From Spirochaetia bacterium (GTDB lineage: Bacteria > Spirochaetota > UBA12135): a DNA stretch of 7,246 nucleotides. Positions 6,895 to 7,246 of this stretch are shown here, in pieces. The translations under genes were made by a program, and so were the position numbers. The stretch is taken from NCBI GenBank assembly GCA_003497555.1, contig DNNS01000465.1, positions 1 to 7,246 of the forward strand, read 5' to 3'. The notes below the pieces were generated by a model. The model did no database searches, was not told where the DNA came from, and saw only the letters and a list, made by a program, of their open reading frames with translations. Positions within the stretch are counted from its first letter, which is position 1. The number at the start of each line of letters is the position of its first letter.

Positions 6895-6933
6895 ATTTGC
6901 ATTCTCATTTTAAGCAGGAAAAAATGTTAAAGG

Positions 6934-6962
6934 ATTATAGCCCATTATATTCTAAAATTCAA
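6934..6962 (-). promoter_or_regulatory. Sigma-70-type promoter of the sugar operon
   Basis: On the minus strand, TTGAAT (6957-6962) and a consensus TATAAT (6934-6939) are separated by exactly 17 nt. Transcription would begin near 6927, leaving a leader of about 33 nt before the ATG at 6894. A second TATAAT (6944-6949) lies inside the spacer but has no matching -35 box at the right distance. Confidence 0.7.
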
Positions 6963-7130
6963 GGGACCCTTTTAGATCATAAAAAGTGTTACCCGAAAAA
7001 CAGTGGACTTGTCATATTCAATTTTAAGCAGAAAACCGCGGTAAATTCTCCCGTGTATATGTTAGTGCAGCCCGATAATTTTTATTATCCAAACAATAAA
7101 AATGGAAAGGCTATTTTCCAGGAAGTCGTC

Positions 7131-7146
7131 GTGTCCGGAGGGACAC
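7131..7146. repeat. Short perfect hairpin
   Basis: GTGTCC (7131-7136) and GGACAC (7141-7146) pair perfectly around a GGAG loop. No T-run follows on either strand, so it is not a clear terminator. It lies about 170 bases upstream of the operon promoter and 25 bases before the CACGAAG palindrome. It may be an operator, the end of an upstream transcript, or part of a larger repeat. Confidence 0.4.
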
Positions 7147-7170
7147 CCGAAACCATGAAAATAGAATTTT

Positions 7171-7246
7171 ACCACGAAGGACACGAAGTTAACGAAGGCG
7201 CACTGGCTTTTTAGGCGACAGGAGGTCGCCCTTCGTGAACTTCGTG
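7171..7246. repeat. CACGAAG-type interspersed palindrome, cut by the window edge
   Basis: The left arm has three tandem half-sites (ACCACGAAGG, ACACGAAG, AACGAAGG; 7171-7198). The right arm is their inverse (CGCCCTTCGTGAACTTCGTG, 7227-7246), matching 7182-7200 with one mismatch and one inserted base. The partner of the outermost left half-site should lie just past the edge. The centre carries a perfect hairpin, GGCGAC-AGGAG-GTCGCC (7214-7230). The layout matches the CGCAGAG palindrome at 2011-2084, with a different half-site. Thirteen bases at its left border, ATTTTACCACGAA (7166-7178), recur exactly at 2105-2117. It is not protein-coding. Confidence 0.65.

Larger units (their letters stand above)
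6895..7246. other. Upstream region of the operon without a convincing gene
   Basis: These 352 bases hold the leftward operon promoter, two short perfect hairpins and a CACGAAG-type palindrome reaching the edge. A plus-strand frame is open from a TTG at 6897 to a stop at 7214, with an ATG at 6924 preceded by AGGA (4-nt spacing). It would overlap the promoter, has no recognisable family, and ends inside the repeat (reading HEGHEVNEG), so I do not call it a gene. The A/T content of the first 200 bases is clearly higher than in the neighbouring genes, as expected for regulatory DNA. Confidence 0.5.

Noticed and set aside
6897..7214. Plus-strand open frame of about 96-105 codons beside the operon promoter
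   Set aside because: It overlaps the promoter, starts at TTG or at an ATG with short AGGA spacing, matches no family I know, and its last codons are the CACGAAG repeat. A real small protein cannot be wholly excluded.

Overview
The window holds the 3' part of a rightward carbohydrate-active gene (2-1957). Facing it is a leftward five-gene cluster (6894 down to 2186) that looks like a nucleotide-sugar biosynthesis operon. In transcription order the cluster encodes an extended short-chain dehydrogenase/reductase closest to GDP-mannose 4,6-dehydratase, a Nudix hydrolase, the N-terminal and C-terminal halves of a split transketolase, and a DegT-family PLP enzyme whose catalytic lysine is replaced by histidine. 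The first four genes are packed tightly (gaps of 6, 19 and 10 nt). The last is set off by a 144-nt gap filled by a palindromic repeat. A good sigma-70-type promoter lies just upstream of the first gene.

Read together, the genes suggest production of a GDP-activated deoxysugar. A Gmd-like enzyme would make GDP-4-keto-6-deoxymannose. A His-for-Lys DegT enzyme (as in ColD and RfbH/E1) would remove the 3-hydroxyl. A split transketolase could then add a two-carbon unit to the keto sugar, giving a branched-chain 3,6-dideoxyhexose for a surface glycan. The individual families are well supported; the combined pathway and its product are inference. No glycosyltransferase, reductase or transporter lies in the window.

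Non-coding DNA is rich in palindromic elements. There is a 170-bp element with A/T-rich terminal inverted repeats between the convergent genes (1969-2138), enclosing a CGCAGAG-type palindrome. There is a 127-bp element with near-perfect 20-bp inverted termini inside the operon (3440-3566), which also supplies the last codons and stop of the transketolase C-subunit. A CACGAAG-type palindrome runs off the right edge (7171-7246). The rest of the right-hand 350 bases holds the operon promoter, two small hairpins and no convincing gene.

Organism: a bacterium of moderate GC. The glycosidase-like protein, the split transketolase and the abundant CACGAAG/CGCAGAG repeats recall Lentisphaerota, Kiritimatiellota, Planctomycetota or similar anaerobe genomes. 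That placement rests on impression and is low confidence.
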